A DNA stretch of 64,000 bases from Alphaproteobacteria bacterium. Lineage in GTDB: Bacteria > Pseudomonadota > Alphaproteobacteria > Paracaedibacterales > VGCI01. The stretch is from the NCBI GenBank assembly GCA_016870095.1, contig VGCI01000002.1, positions 186,001 to 250,000 on the forward strand, given 5' to 3'. Numbering within the stretch: the stretch's first letter is position 1; each line of letters opens with the position of its first letter. Shown here one piece after another: positions 56,168-64,000 of this stretch. A model generated the notes under the pieces. The model ran no database searches. It had not been told where the DNA came from and saw nothing but the letters and a program-made list of their open reading frames with translations. The position numbers and the translations under genes are program-made.

Positions 56168-58198
56168 TTAAATATCCTTTAATTTTTTTTGAATCATTTT
56201 AACAATCGCTTGGGATGTTATGCCAAAATGAGCGTAAAGGTCCTTATAAGGTGCTGAAGCTCCAAAACTATTAATACCAACGATAAATCCCTCATCTCGA
56301 ATATACTTTTCCCAACCGAATGGACTTGCCGCTTCAATAGCTACGCGCAAAACTGACCCTAAGGTTTCCTCACGATAGGTCTTCGATTGTTGGTCAAATA
56401 GCTGCCAACATGGCATAGAAACAACTGCTGCATTAATATTTAATTCTGCAAGCTGGTTCTTGGCATCCAATGCAATGTGAACCTCTGATCCCGTCGCCAG
56501 AAGTGTAACCTGTCGAGCTGCTTTACTTTCTCTTAAAACATATCCTCCATAGGAAGATAAATTTTCTGTCGTTTTTTGCGTACGCACTGTTGGAATAGGT
56601 TGACGTGTTAAAGCTAAAACAGAGGGTGTTTCTCGATGTTCTAACGCTAACGCCCAACACTCGGCCGTTTCAACACCATCTGCAGGTCGAAAAACATTGA
56701 GATTGGGAATTGCTCGCAAAGCCGCAAGATGTTCTATAGGTTGATGAGTTGGACCATCCTCCCCTAACCCAATCGAGTCATGAGTAAGTACATAGATGAC
56801 TTGACGCTTCATCAAAGCGCAAAGGCGCAACGCCGGCCGCAAATAATCACTAAAAATTAAAAATGTCCCCCCATAAGGGATAAAAAGATTAGATAGACTT
56901 AACCCATTCATAATGGCCGCCATACCATGTTCCCGTACACCATACCGTATATAAGATCCCTCAAAATTAAGAGATGATATATCGATTTGAGATTGGCCTT
57001 TTGTGTTATTTGAACCTGTTAAATCAGCAGATCCTCCAACAAGTTCGGGAATTTTATGGGTTAATATGTCCAACATGCGTTGAGATAATTGACGTGTGGC
57101 TTGGTTGGGTAATTCGCTTTGCACTTGCAAGATAAAGTTTTGTATTCCTTCATACCATTTTTCTGGCAATTTGCCCTCGAGCCTTCTTAAAATTTCTGAC
57201 TTATAGGGAGACTTTTCTAGCACAGATATCCAGGCATTTGATTTTTTCTCACCCTGCTTTCCAATATCGCGCCAAGCCTTTAAAATTTCACTTGGCACTA
57301 CAAAAGGTTCATGATGCCATCCCAAAGCTTTACGTGTCGCTGCCACCTCTTCTGCTCCCAAGGGAGATCCATGAGCCGCAGCTGTTCCCTCCTTTTTAGG
57401 CGCTCCAAAACCAATGCTTGTTCGACACGCAATCATTGAAGGGCGGTCCGACCTTTGAGCCGCAAGGATGGCCTTTCTAATCTCAGCCTCATCATGACCA
57501 TCAATAGCTTGACAATGCCATCCCAACGCCTCAAACCGAGCGGATTGATTATCAGATACAGCTAATGAGGTTGGGCCATCAATCGATATATGATTATCAT
57601 CAAAGAAAACAATTAATTTTCCCAGTTTTAAGTGACCTGCAAACGATGCGACTTCATGGGAAATTCCTTCCATCAAATCCCCATCGCTCGCAATAACATA
57701 AGTATAATGATTGAAAAGGTTAGCTTCAAAATGTGCAGCAGCCATTTTTTCTGCTAAGGCCATCCCAACAGCAGCCCCCAAACCTTGACCTAAAGGCCCA
57801 GTGGTTGTTTCAATGCCAAGCGCATGTCCATATTCAGGATGTCCGGCAGTAATGCTCCCCCATTGGCGGAATTGTTTTAACTGATCCACAGTCATATCCG
57901 AATAGCCCGTTAAATAGAGAAGAGCATAGAGCAGCATAGAGCCGTGCCCTGCAGATAAAACAAAACGATCCCGATTGGGCCATGTCGGCTGTTGGGGGTC
58001 AAAATTCAAGAAATCTCGGAATAATACCGTTGCTACATCTGCCATACCCATTGGCATACCAGGATGTCCAGACTGGGCCGCTTCAACAGCATCTATGGCG
58101 AGGAAACGAATGGCATTAGCCATGTCCCGATGAGATGGATCACATTTGGATTCGTAAGAAGATTTTGTCATTGGTTCAGCTACTTTCATATAACCCAT
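56168..58198 (-). CDS. tkt: Transketolase
   Basis: 676 aa. Thiamine diphosphate site GDGDLMEGISHEVASFAGH, substrate His residues in SGHPGMPMGMADV and LGQGLG, the central YVLTHDSIGLGEDGPTHQP and the C-terminal ATGSEVHIAL. It interconverts sugar phosphates and can make ribose-5-phosphate from glycolytic intermediates without the oxidative branch. It is followed after 4 bases by the HAD-UbiA gene, so one transcript is likely. ATG codons at 58189 and 58171 are alternative starts. Confidence 0.95.
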   Translation of the reverse strand: MGYMKVAEPMTKSSYESKCDPSHRDMANAIRFLAIDAVEAAQSGHPGMPMGMADVATVLFRDFLNFDPQQPTWPNRDRFVLSAGHGSMLLYALLYLTGYSDMTVDQLKQFRQWGSITAGHPEYGHALGIETTTGPLGQGLGAAVGMALAEKMAAAHFEANLFNHYTYVIASDGDLMEGISHEVASFAGHLKLGKLIVFFDDNHISIDGPTSLAVSDNQSARFEALGWHCQAIDGHDEAEIRKAILAAQRSDRPSMIACRTSIGFGAPKKEGTAAAHGSPLGAEEVAATRKALGWHHEPFVVPSEILKAWRDIGKQGEKKSNAWISVLEKSPYKSEILRRLEGKLPEKWYEGIQNFILQVQSELPNQATRQLSQRMLDILTHKIPELVGGSADLTGSNNTKGQSQIDISSLNFEGSYIRYGVREHGMAAIMNGLSLSNLFIPYGGTFLIFSDYLRPALRLCALMKRQVIYVLTHDSIGLGEDGPTHQPIEHLAALRAIPNLNVFRPADGVETAECWALALEHRETPSVLALTRQPIPTVRTQKTTENLSSYGGYVLRESKAARQVTLLATGSEVHIALDAKNQLAELNINAAVVSMPCWQLFDQQSKTYREETLGSVLRVAIEAASPFGWEKYIRDEGFIVGINSFGASAPYKDLYAHFGITSQAIVKMIQKKLKDI

Positions 58199-58250
58199 TT
58201 TTATAGCATAAACAAATAACCTTGAGGAGAATTTTTGGCAGTGTATTAAT

Positions 58251-58269
58251 GATCTTTAGATTAAAGATC
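58251..58269 (-). other. Hairpin downstream of the rocF-rocD operon
   Basis: A perfect 8-bp stem (GATCTTTA/TAAAGATC) with a 3-base loop, 10 bases past the ornithine aminotransferase stop. It lacks a T tract, so it may be a weak terminator or an mRNA end stabiliser. Confidence 0.4.
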
Positions 58270-58279
58270 CCTACCCCTT

Positions 58280-59506
58280 TCACAAATTTTCGAGAACCAA
58301 TCTTATTTTTTCAATAGCCCAATCTAATTCTTGTTTTGTAATCACTAACGGAGGCGCAAGACGCACAACAGTTTCATGGGTTTCCTTTGATAGAATTCCC
58401 TGTTTCAAGAGATTTTCACAAACCTTGCGCGCAGAAATAATATCAGGATCAAGATCAACCCCTATCCACAAACCTATCCCCCTTACATTAAGAATCGCTG
58501 AACTTTTAATCGATTTCATCTCTTCCATAAAATAAGCTCCAAGTTCAGCACTATGTTCTGCCAGTTTTTCTTCCTCTAATATTTCAAGAGCACGATGAGC
58601 AAGGGTTGCAGCCAATGGGTTACCACCAAAGGTTGATCCATGACTACCGGGATTAAAGACACTCATAAGATGTTCCTTACCCACAAGAGCGGAAACAGGG
58701 AAAAACCCACCCCCCAATGCTTTTCCTAAAATCATGGCATCTGGCTCAACATTTTCATGATCGCAAGCAAACATTTTTCCCGTACGTCCAAGACCACTTT
58801 GCACCTCATCCACGACCAGAAGCACATTGTTTTTTCTGCATATTTGAGACACTTCAGAGAGCCAACCTTTTGGGGGAACAATGATACCTGCTTCTCCTTG
58901 AATAGGTTCAGTCAAAACGGCACAGGTATTTGGTGTAATGGCTGCTTGGATTGCAGCCGCATTCCCAAAAGGGACCTCAACGAAACCAGGCAAGAAGGGA
59001 CCAAATCCTTCTTTATAGGAAGGTTCACTGGAAAAGCTAATGACCCCACTTGTACGACCATGAAAATTGCTCGCCATGACAATAATTTCAGCCTTATTAT
59101 CAGGAATTTTTTTGATAAAATGCCCCCAACGTCTTACAGCTTTAATAGCAGTTTCAACAGCTTCAGCGCCGGTATTCATGGGTAGGGCTCTGTCCATACG
59201 TGTAAATTCACATAGTTTTTGTAAAAAGGGAGGCAAAACATCTGTGTAATAAGCCCGCGAACACATGGATAAGCGACTCGCTTGAGCCATCAAAACTGCC
59301 AGAAGCTTGGGATTACAATGCCCGTGACTCACTGCAGAATAGGCCGACATCATGTCTAAATATTTATTGTTATCCACATCCCATAACCAAACACCCTCTC
59401 CCCGTGTCAAAACTACAGGAATTGGTCGGTAATTATGAGCACACCATTTTTCCTCAAGATCAATATAACTTTGCGATTTTAGTTGTTCTCTTTTTACGTC
59501 TATCAT
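58280..59506 (-). CDS. rocD: Ornithine aminotransferase
   Basis: 408 aa from the ATG at 59506, which has a GGAGAG ribosome site; a longer frame to 59542 is less likely. Class III PLP enzyme: the PLP Lys lies in LGKALGGGFFPVSALVG, with VVDEVQSGLGRTG upstream and HGSTFGGNPLA downstream. YSAVSHGHCNPKL and CSRAYYTD are typical of ornithine aminotransferases. It converts ornithine to glutamate semialdehyde, which cyclises to the substrate of ProC (8 kb). It overlaps the arginase gene by 4 bases. Confidence 0.9.
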   Translation of the reverse strand: MIDVKREQLKSQSYIDLEEKWCAHNYRPIPVVLTRGEGVWLWDVDNNKYLDMMSAYSAVSHGHCNPKLLAVLMAQASRLSMCSRAYYTDVLPPFLQKLCEFTRMDRALPMNTGAEAVETAIKAVRRWGHFIKKIPDNKAEIIVMASNFHGRTSGVISFSSEPSYKEGFGPFLPGFVEVPFGNAAAIQAAITPNTCAVLTEPIQGEAGIIVPPKGWLSEVSQICRKNNVLLVVDEVQSGLGRTGKMFACDHENVEPDAMILGKALGGGFFPVSALVGKEHLMSVFNPGSHGSTFGGNPLAATLAHRALEILEEEKLAEHSAELGAYFMEEMKSIKSSAILNVRGIGLWIGVDLDPDIISARKVCENLLKQGILSKETHETVVRLAPPLVITKQELDWAIEKIRLVLENL

Positions 59507-60396
59507 GGGAGCTCTCCTGTTATTATTGATACAAGATCCCATACCAATTGAGATGTCTTGTTATCTAAATCCTTATGGGGGTTAAATTCCGTTATTTCTA
59601 GAGCAAGGAATTCAGGATCATGCCCCAATTCCCATAAAACTCTTTTTACGTCATTTAACTTCAAACCGGCTACTTCGGGCGTTCCCGTCCCTGGTGCTTC
59701 TTCCGGATCGAATGCATCCACATCAATACTTAATCCAAACCGCCGCGCAGTAATCTTATCTCGTGCTTCCTCGAAAACAACGGAAAAACCTCTCTCTTGT
59801 ACTTCAGTCATAGAGTAGATTTTTACACCCAATCCCGTTAAAAGGTCAGCCTCTCCTTTTTCAAAACTACGAATACCAATCAGACAGAGATTTTCTGGTT
59901 TTATTTTTGGCACTTCCTTCCCCAGGTGCGTAAAACAAGTATCCCCCTGCCCCAAAAGGACAGCCACCGGCATACCATGAATATTTAATGAAGGACTTGT
60001 TTGAGGAATATGTGCATCCAAATGTGCATCTATCCAAATTAATCCTATATCTTCTTCAGGTAGAGCCGCCTTCACCCCACCCCAAGTACCAATAGCAATG
60101 GAGTGATCTCCCCCCAGAACAAGAGGTATCTCTCCTCGTTGAATCGTGGCTTTTGCTTGATCATACAAGTGAGATACGACTTCTAAGACATGATCTGCAT
60201 GCAGAGTTGCTTCAAGAGAAGACAACGGCACAGAATGAGAAAAACCTAAAGGGTGTTTATGCCAATAGGTAAGAGCTTTAGGGAAAATTTGAAAAAATTT
60301 AGGAATTTGATCAAACAGAACTTTTGGTCCGTCCGCCGTCCCCATATCTCGAGCGCCCCATCCCGAGCCAACACCAATAATTTTCCACTGACGCAC
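59503..60396 (-). CDS. rocF: Arginase
   Basis: 297 aa. Ureohydrolase with the full set of manganese motifs: LVLGGDHSIAIG, IWIDAHLDAH and SIDVDAFDPEEAPGTG. It splits arginine to ornithine and urea. It starts with GTG preceded by an AAAGGA ribosome site. It forms a coupled operon with ornithine aminotransferase. Host arginine is a plausible source, giving glutamate and proline, and arginase could also lower host arginine (inference). Confidence 0.93.
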   Translation of the reverse strand: MRQWKIIGVGSGWGARDMGTADGPKVLFDQIPKFFQIFPKALTYWHKHPLGFSHSVPLSSLEATLHADHVLEVVSHLYDQAKATIQRGEIPLVLGGDHSIAIGTWGGVKAALPEEDIGLIWIDAHLDAHIPQTSPSLNIHGMPVAVLLGQGDTCFTHLGKEVPKIKPENLCLIGIRSFEKGEADLLTGLGVKIYSMTEVQERGFSVVFEEARDKITARRFGLSIDVDAFDPEEAPGTGTPEVAGLKLNDVKRVLWELGHDPEFLALEITEFNPHKDLDNKTSQLVWDLVSIITGELP

Positions 60397-60593
60397 CTGT
60401 AAGTCCTTTCTGACAACTTTGGGCTCTATAGCTTATTGTGGAATAAAAAGGTAAATTTTGTATGAAATTGTATCGTTTAATAGACCTATTCCTTTTTAAC
60501 CAAATAAGAGGGGATAAATATATAGATTTATGAAGATATAACTATGGTATCGTCAGTTTTAATGAGAGGTTTAAAAAAAGAAAGAATAAGAGA

Positions 60594-62036
60594 TTAACTC
60601 TTGTCTTTAGGGTACCACATGTGGATGGGTTTGTCATACGCTGCCATGGCGGCTTCTTTCAGTGCCTCGGAGTGCGTGGGATGAGCATGGCATGTGCGAG
60701 CAAGGTCTTCAGAAGAGGCACCCATTTCCATCGCTAAAGTTGCCTCAGCAATCATCGCCCCTGCCATTTCCCCTATAATATGAACGCCTAAAATTCGATC
60801 GGACTTATGTTCACTCAAAATCTTAACAAACCCCGCCGTATCTCCAACAGCTTTGGCACGACTATTGGCCATAAATGGAAATTTCCCAACAGTATAGGAT
60901 TTACCTTCTGCCTTCAATTCTTCTTCGGTTTTTCCAACCGTTGCGACTTCGGGAGAGGTGTAAATCACGGCCGGAATAACCCTATAATTGACATGACCCG
61001 CCTGGCCGGCAATTCGTTCGACAACAGCAATACCTTCTTCTTCAGCTTTATGGGCCAACATCGGCCCTGGAATAACATCTCCAATCGCATAAATGCCAGG
61101 ACATATGGTTTCATAGGTAAGATGCTTAACGGGGATATAGCCTTGTTCATCAAGAGTTATGCCAACATTTGTCAACCCGAGCCCTTCTTTATGCGGACGC
61201 CGCCCCATAGCAAGCAAAACAACATCACATGTCATCACTTCGGGCTCTTCTAAAGTCTCCAAATGAGCGGGATGAAGATGAATAGCAACATCCTTTTCTC
61301 GTTTAATAATTTTGGCCACCTTATGCCCAAATTTAAAAGTCAAACCTTGAGATGTTAATGACTTATGTAAGGCGGAAGCCATCTCTCGATCCAGAGTCGG
61401 CAACGGGTGATCCAAATACTCAACAACTGTAACCCCAGCCCCCAAACGTGCCCATACAGATCCTAATTCTAAGCCGATATAACCCGCACCAATAACGACC
61501 AAGTGCTTTGGAACTCTATCGAGATTTAAGGCGCCCGTAGAAGTCACAATACGATCTTCATCAACTTCAAAACCTTTGGGTACGAAGGGTTCGGAGCCGG
61601 TGGCAATGAGAATATGTCGAGCATCCCAATGGGAGAAATTACCATCCATTGTTGTAATTTGAACTTTGCCAGGAGCCGTAAGATGCGCCGTACCTTGGAT
61701 AAAAGTCACCCCATTTTTATTAAATAAAAATCCAATGCCACGGGTCAGTTCATCAACAACATTTTCTTTGCGCCCTTGCATTTTTTTTAGATTTAATCGA
61801 ACCCGTTCAACATCAATGCCATGATTTTCTAAGTGATTTTTGGCTTCTGTGTATTTATGAGAAGAATGGAGTAAGGCTTTTGAGGGAATACATCCCACAT
61901 TTAAACAAGTCCCTCCAGGAACACTCCGCTTGTCAACCACAGCAACTTTCATTCCCAACTGAGCTGCTCGAATCGCCGCTACATAACCCCCAGGACCAGC
62001 ACCAATAACCAATAAATCTACGGAATTTGCACTCAT
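60594..62036 (-). CDS. lpd: Dihydrolipoyl dehydrogenase (OGDH type)
   Basis: 480 aa. FAD motif [15 protein letters not shown], redox Cys pair GGTCLNVGCIPSKALL, NAD motif GAGYIGLELGSVWARLG and catalytic His in CHAHPTHSEALKEA. E3 subunit of the 2-oxoglutarate dehydrogenase complex, as shown by its place one base after sucB. It differs clearly from the copy at 37674-39071, so the two complexes have their own E3. No obvious terminator follows. Confidence 0.95.
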   Translation of the reverse strand: MSANSVDLLVIGAGPGGYVAAIRAAQLGMKVAVVDKRSVPGGTCLNVGCIPSKALLHSSHKYTEAKNHLENHGIDVERVRLNLKKMQGRKENVVDELTRGIGFLFNKNGVTFIQGTAHLTAPGKVQITTMDGNFSHWDARHILIATGSEPFVPKGFEVDEDRIVTSTGALNLDRVPKHLVVIGAGYIGLELGSVWARLGAGVTVVEYLDHPLPTLDREMASALHKSLTSQGLTFKFGHKVAKIIKREKDVAIHLHPAHLETLEEPEVMTCDVVLLAMGRRPHKEGLGLTNVGITLDEQGYIPVKHLTYETICPGIYAIGDVIPGPMLAHKAEEEGIAVVERIAGQAGHVNYRVIPAVIYTSPEVATVGKTEEELKAEGKSYTVGKFPFMANSRAKAVGDTAGFVKILSEHKSDRILGVHIIGEMAGAMIAEATLAMEMGASSEDLARTCHAHPTHSEALKEAAMAAYDKPIHMWYPKDKS

Positions 62037-62037
62037 A

Positions 62038-63345
62038 TTACATATCCAACATTAGGCGTTCAGGATTTTCCAAATTTTCTTTTACCTTAACAAGAAACGT
62101 AACGGACTCTCGGCCATCTATAACACGATGATCGTAGGATAAAGCTAAATACATCATCGGTCGAATTTCCATCTTTCCCTCTATAACAATTACACGATCT
62201 TGTATTTTATGCATGCCTAAAATACCTGTTTGAGGTGGATTCAATATGGGTGTTGCTAATAGGGAGCCAAATACACCCCCATTTGAAACAGTAAATGTGC
62301 CCCCTGTCATTTCTGCAATGGCTAATTTTCCTTCTTTGGCTTTAAGAGCCAATGCAGAAATTTCAAGTTCCAATTCAGCAAAACTTAATAAATCTGCGTT
62401 GCGCACAACGGGAACGACAAGCCCTTGAGGCGTTGAAACCGCTACACCAATATCGTAATAATTTTTATAAATGATTTCATCCCCGTCAATTTCTGAGTTG
62501 ACTGCGGGGAATTCCTTTAAGGCTTGAATACAAGCTTTTACAAAAAAAGACATCATACCCAATCGCACGCCATGTTTTTTCTCAAAAGATTCTTTAAATT
62601 CATTCCTCATGAGGGTAATGGCAGACATGTCGACTTCATTGAATGTTGTTAAAATTGCCGCCGTGTTTTGTGCATGTTTTAAACGCTCTGCAATACGTTG
62701 ACGTAATCGAGACATTTTTACACGCTCTTCACGACGAGAGGAAGTCCGGACACTTGACCCTACTGGCAAGCCCGAGGTTGAAACTGGCTTATGAACTGGG
62801 TTTGCGGTTTCCTCAGAAAAATTGAGCATATCACCTTTGGTTACACGTCCCCCTTTTCCACTCCCCGAAACATCGTTGGGATTAATATCAAGTTCTTCAG
62901 CTAGTTTACGTACAGAAGGCGCAACACTCTCAAATGCAGGAGAATTTTGAACAGGTGACTTGATTTTTTCAGTAACTGGTGACCCTATTTGAGAAGCAGC
63001 TAGCGTTAAATCAACTTTATTCAAGCCAGATATTTTTTTCTCCAATGCTTGTTGAAGCGTCATAGATGTCCCTTCTTCTGGCTTTGCACTGGATCCTTGA
63101 GTAATCGACCCAATGACTTCACCTACCGTCACCGTTCCGCCTTTAGGAACGTGCACTTTACTCAAAGTCCCAGTGGCGGGAGCACTGACTTCAAGAGTAA
63201 CTTTGTCGGTCTCCAGCTCTACCAAAACCTCGTCAGCTGTTACCCCTTCACCTTCTGATTTCAACCATCGCGCAATCGTTGCTTCTCTTATAGATTCTCC
63301 CAACGAGGGAACTCTAATTTCGCTTTGTTCGCTTGATGACATCAT
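62038..63345 (-). CDS. sucB: Dihydrolipoyllysine succinyltransferase (E2 of OGDH)
   Basis: 435 aa. Domains in order: lipoyl domain with the modified Lys in [14 protein letters not shown] (about residue 48), a linker, the peripheral subunit-binding domain ([21 protein letters not shown], about 145-165) and the catalytic core ending with the active His in [13 protein letters not shown]. The single lipoyl domain and sequence type match the succinyl form. It lies between sucA and lpd in the usual order. Confidence 0.96.
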   Translation of the reverse strand: MMSSSEQSEIRVPSLGESIREATIARWLKSEGEGVTADEVLVELETDKVTLEVSAPATGTLSKVHVPKGGTVTVGEVIGSITQGSSAKPEEGTSMTLQQALEKKISGLNKVDLTLAASQIGSPVTEKIKSPVQNSPAFESVAPSVRKLAEELDINPNDVSGSGKGGRVTKGDMLNFSEETANPVHKPVSTSGLPVGSSVRTSSRREERVKMSRLRQRIAERLKHAQNTAAILTTFNEVDMSAITLMRNEFKESFEKKHGVRLGMMSFFVKACIQALKEFPAVNSEIDGDEIIYKNYYDIGVAVSTPQGLVVPVVRNADLLSFAELELEISALALKAKEGKLAIAEMTGGTFTVSNGGVFGSLLATPILNPPQTGILGMHKIQDRVIVIEGKMEIRPMMYLALSYDHRVIDGRESVTFLVKVKENLENPERLMLDM

Positions 63346-63373
63346 CTCTTCCCTTTCCTTAATTAATTTTCTT

Positions 63374-64000
63374 TTATGATTCCAGTCTTATGGCTTGAGC
63401 AACCAAGTGTTCTTGTTCTGTCAGATGTCGACTCAAAATACCTGTTGCAGGTGAAGCTGATGCGGCTCGTCCAATATATAAAGGACGAATATGTTTAGCC
63501 CCCGCTTCTATCAGTACACTTTCTAATCGTCGATCCAAAAATGTCCAGGCGCCCATGTTCATAGGTTCTTCTTGGCACCAAATTAACTGGGTTTCTTTGT
63601 ACGGCAATAATACCTCTATCAATTTCTTACGGGGGAAAGGATAGAATTGTTCTAACCGAATAATTGCGACTTCTTGTGCGTTTTGCTTTTCGCGCTCCTC
63701 CAACAAATCATAATAAACCTTACCACTACATAACACGACGCGTTTTGCACGGTGGGGGGGGATACTAAAATCCGGAATGACCGTTTGAAAGTGGGTTTCA
63801 ATATCCATGTCACGCAAAGAGGACACAGCCTTGGCATGACGGAGCAGAGACTTGGGTGTCATGACTATCAGGGGTTTGCGGGTTTCACTGCGAATTTGGC
63901 GACGCAAAATATGGAAAAAATTTGCAGGGGTTGTGCAATTGGCAACCCGCATATTTGATTCCGCACATAATTGTAAAAAGCGCTCTAATCGTCCCGAAGT
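63374..64000 (-). CDS. sucA: 2-oxoglutarate dehydrogenase E1, C-terminal part
   Basis: The last 208 codons of the gene; the frame continues through the right edge of the window. [10 protein letters not shown] with [15 protein letters not shown] and [11 protein letters not shown] mark the C-terminal region of OGDH E1, followed by RLEQFYPFP and [12 protein letters not shown]. The enzyme decarboxylates 2-oxoglutarate with thiamine diphosphate; the cofactor site lies outside the window. It is the first gene of sucA-sucB-lpd. Confidence 0.96.
   Translation of the reverse strand, partial: TSGRLERFLQLCAESNMRVANCTTPANFFHILRRQIRSETRKPLIVMTPKSLLRHAKAVSSLRDMDIETHFQTVIPDFSIPPHRAKRVVLCSGKVYYDLLEEREKQNAQEVAIIRLEQFYPFPRKKLIEVLLPYKETQLIWCQEEPMNMGAWTFLDRRLESVLIEAGAKHIRPLYIGRAASASPATGILSRHLTEQEHLVAQAIRLES

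Noticed and set aside
1-64000. CRISPR arrays, prophage or insertion sequences
   Set aside because: No regularly spaced repeats, no transposase or integrase frames and no phage structural genes were seen anywhere in the window.

Overview
The window reads as chromosomal DNA of an AT-rich alphaproteobacterium living inside eukaryotic cells, most like the Holosporales/Paracaedibacter group (inference, no search run). The main evidence is a Tlc-type ATP/ADP translocase (19067-20626), which is typical of energy-parasitic intracellular bacteria. It sits among clearly alphaproteobacterial gene groups: rpsF-rpsR-DUF2232-rplI, lpd-lipA-COQ10, proC-COQ9-like-ubiH and a DivL-type pseudokinase. The genome is not strongly eroded: it keeps a TCA cycle, gluconeogenic and pentose-phosphate enzymes, ubiquinone and phospholipid synthesis, and signalling proteins. 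No prophage, insertion sequence or CRISPR array was seen.

Layout. 1-4.4 kb: citrate synthase and a rubrerythrin / Fe-S reductase / DUF3501 oxidative-stress group, then DUF465. 4.5-9 kb: tRNA-Phe, CCA-adding enzyme, ubiH/COQ9-like/proC, ybjN. 9.6-13.9 kb: MarR regulator, psd-pssA, an MFS carrier and a LysR regulator. 14-21.2 kb: a GNAT-like orphan, a Cache-domain nucleotide cyclase, a MotA/ExbB-like protein and the ATP/ADP translocase. 21.2-25.5 kb is an AT-rich accessory stretch with hemerythrin, a tyrosinase-fold protein with an Asp-box propeller, and a LuxR regulator. 25.8-31.7 kb: tRNA-Leu, an exported trypsin-like protease, a degenerate EAL protein, an OPT transporter and an RluC-type synthase. 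31.9-37.6 kb: the rpsF operon, a heptosyltransferase, an LD-carboxypeptidase and an OmpR-type regulator. 37.7-46.2 kb: lpd-lipA-COQ10, an exported protein with a possible HicA-like tail, tRNA-Leu, malic enzyme, rpsT and ferredoxin-NADP reductase. 46.2-51.7 kb: an exported protein ending in a HigB-like domain, divL and gap. 51.9-64 kb: a GNAT protein, a transketolase / HAD-UbiA / GT-C-like operon, an arginase-ornithine aminotransferase operon, and sucA-sucB-lpd.

How the genes work together. gltA, sucAB-lpd and maeB run carbon around the TCA cycle, and gap and tkt serve triose and pentose metabolism. Arginase, ornithine aminotransferase and proC form a complete arginine-to-proline route. UbiH, COQ9-like and COQ10-like proteins serve ubiquinone. 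Two lpd genes serve two complexes: one lies with lipA as in pyruvate dehydrogenase loci, the other with 2-oxoglutarate dehydrogenase.

The best candidate for something undescribed is a pair of large exported proteins about 4 kb apart on the same strand (40406-41977 and 46182-48083). Each has a signal peptide, a long helical body, a low-complexity linker and a small C-terminal domain that looks like a type II toxin: clearly HigB/RelE-like in one, tentatively HicA-like in the other. Neither has an antitoxin next to it. They may be secreted effectors rather than classical toxin-antitoxin modules. Also notable are a tyrosinase-fold protein that has lost about half of its copper ligands, and a DivL-like kinase with Tyr in place of the phospho-accepting His.
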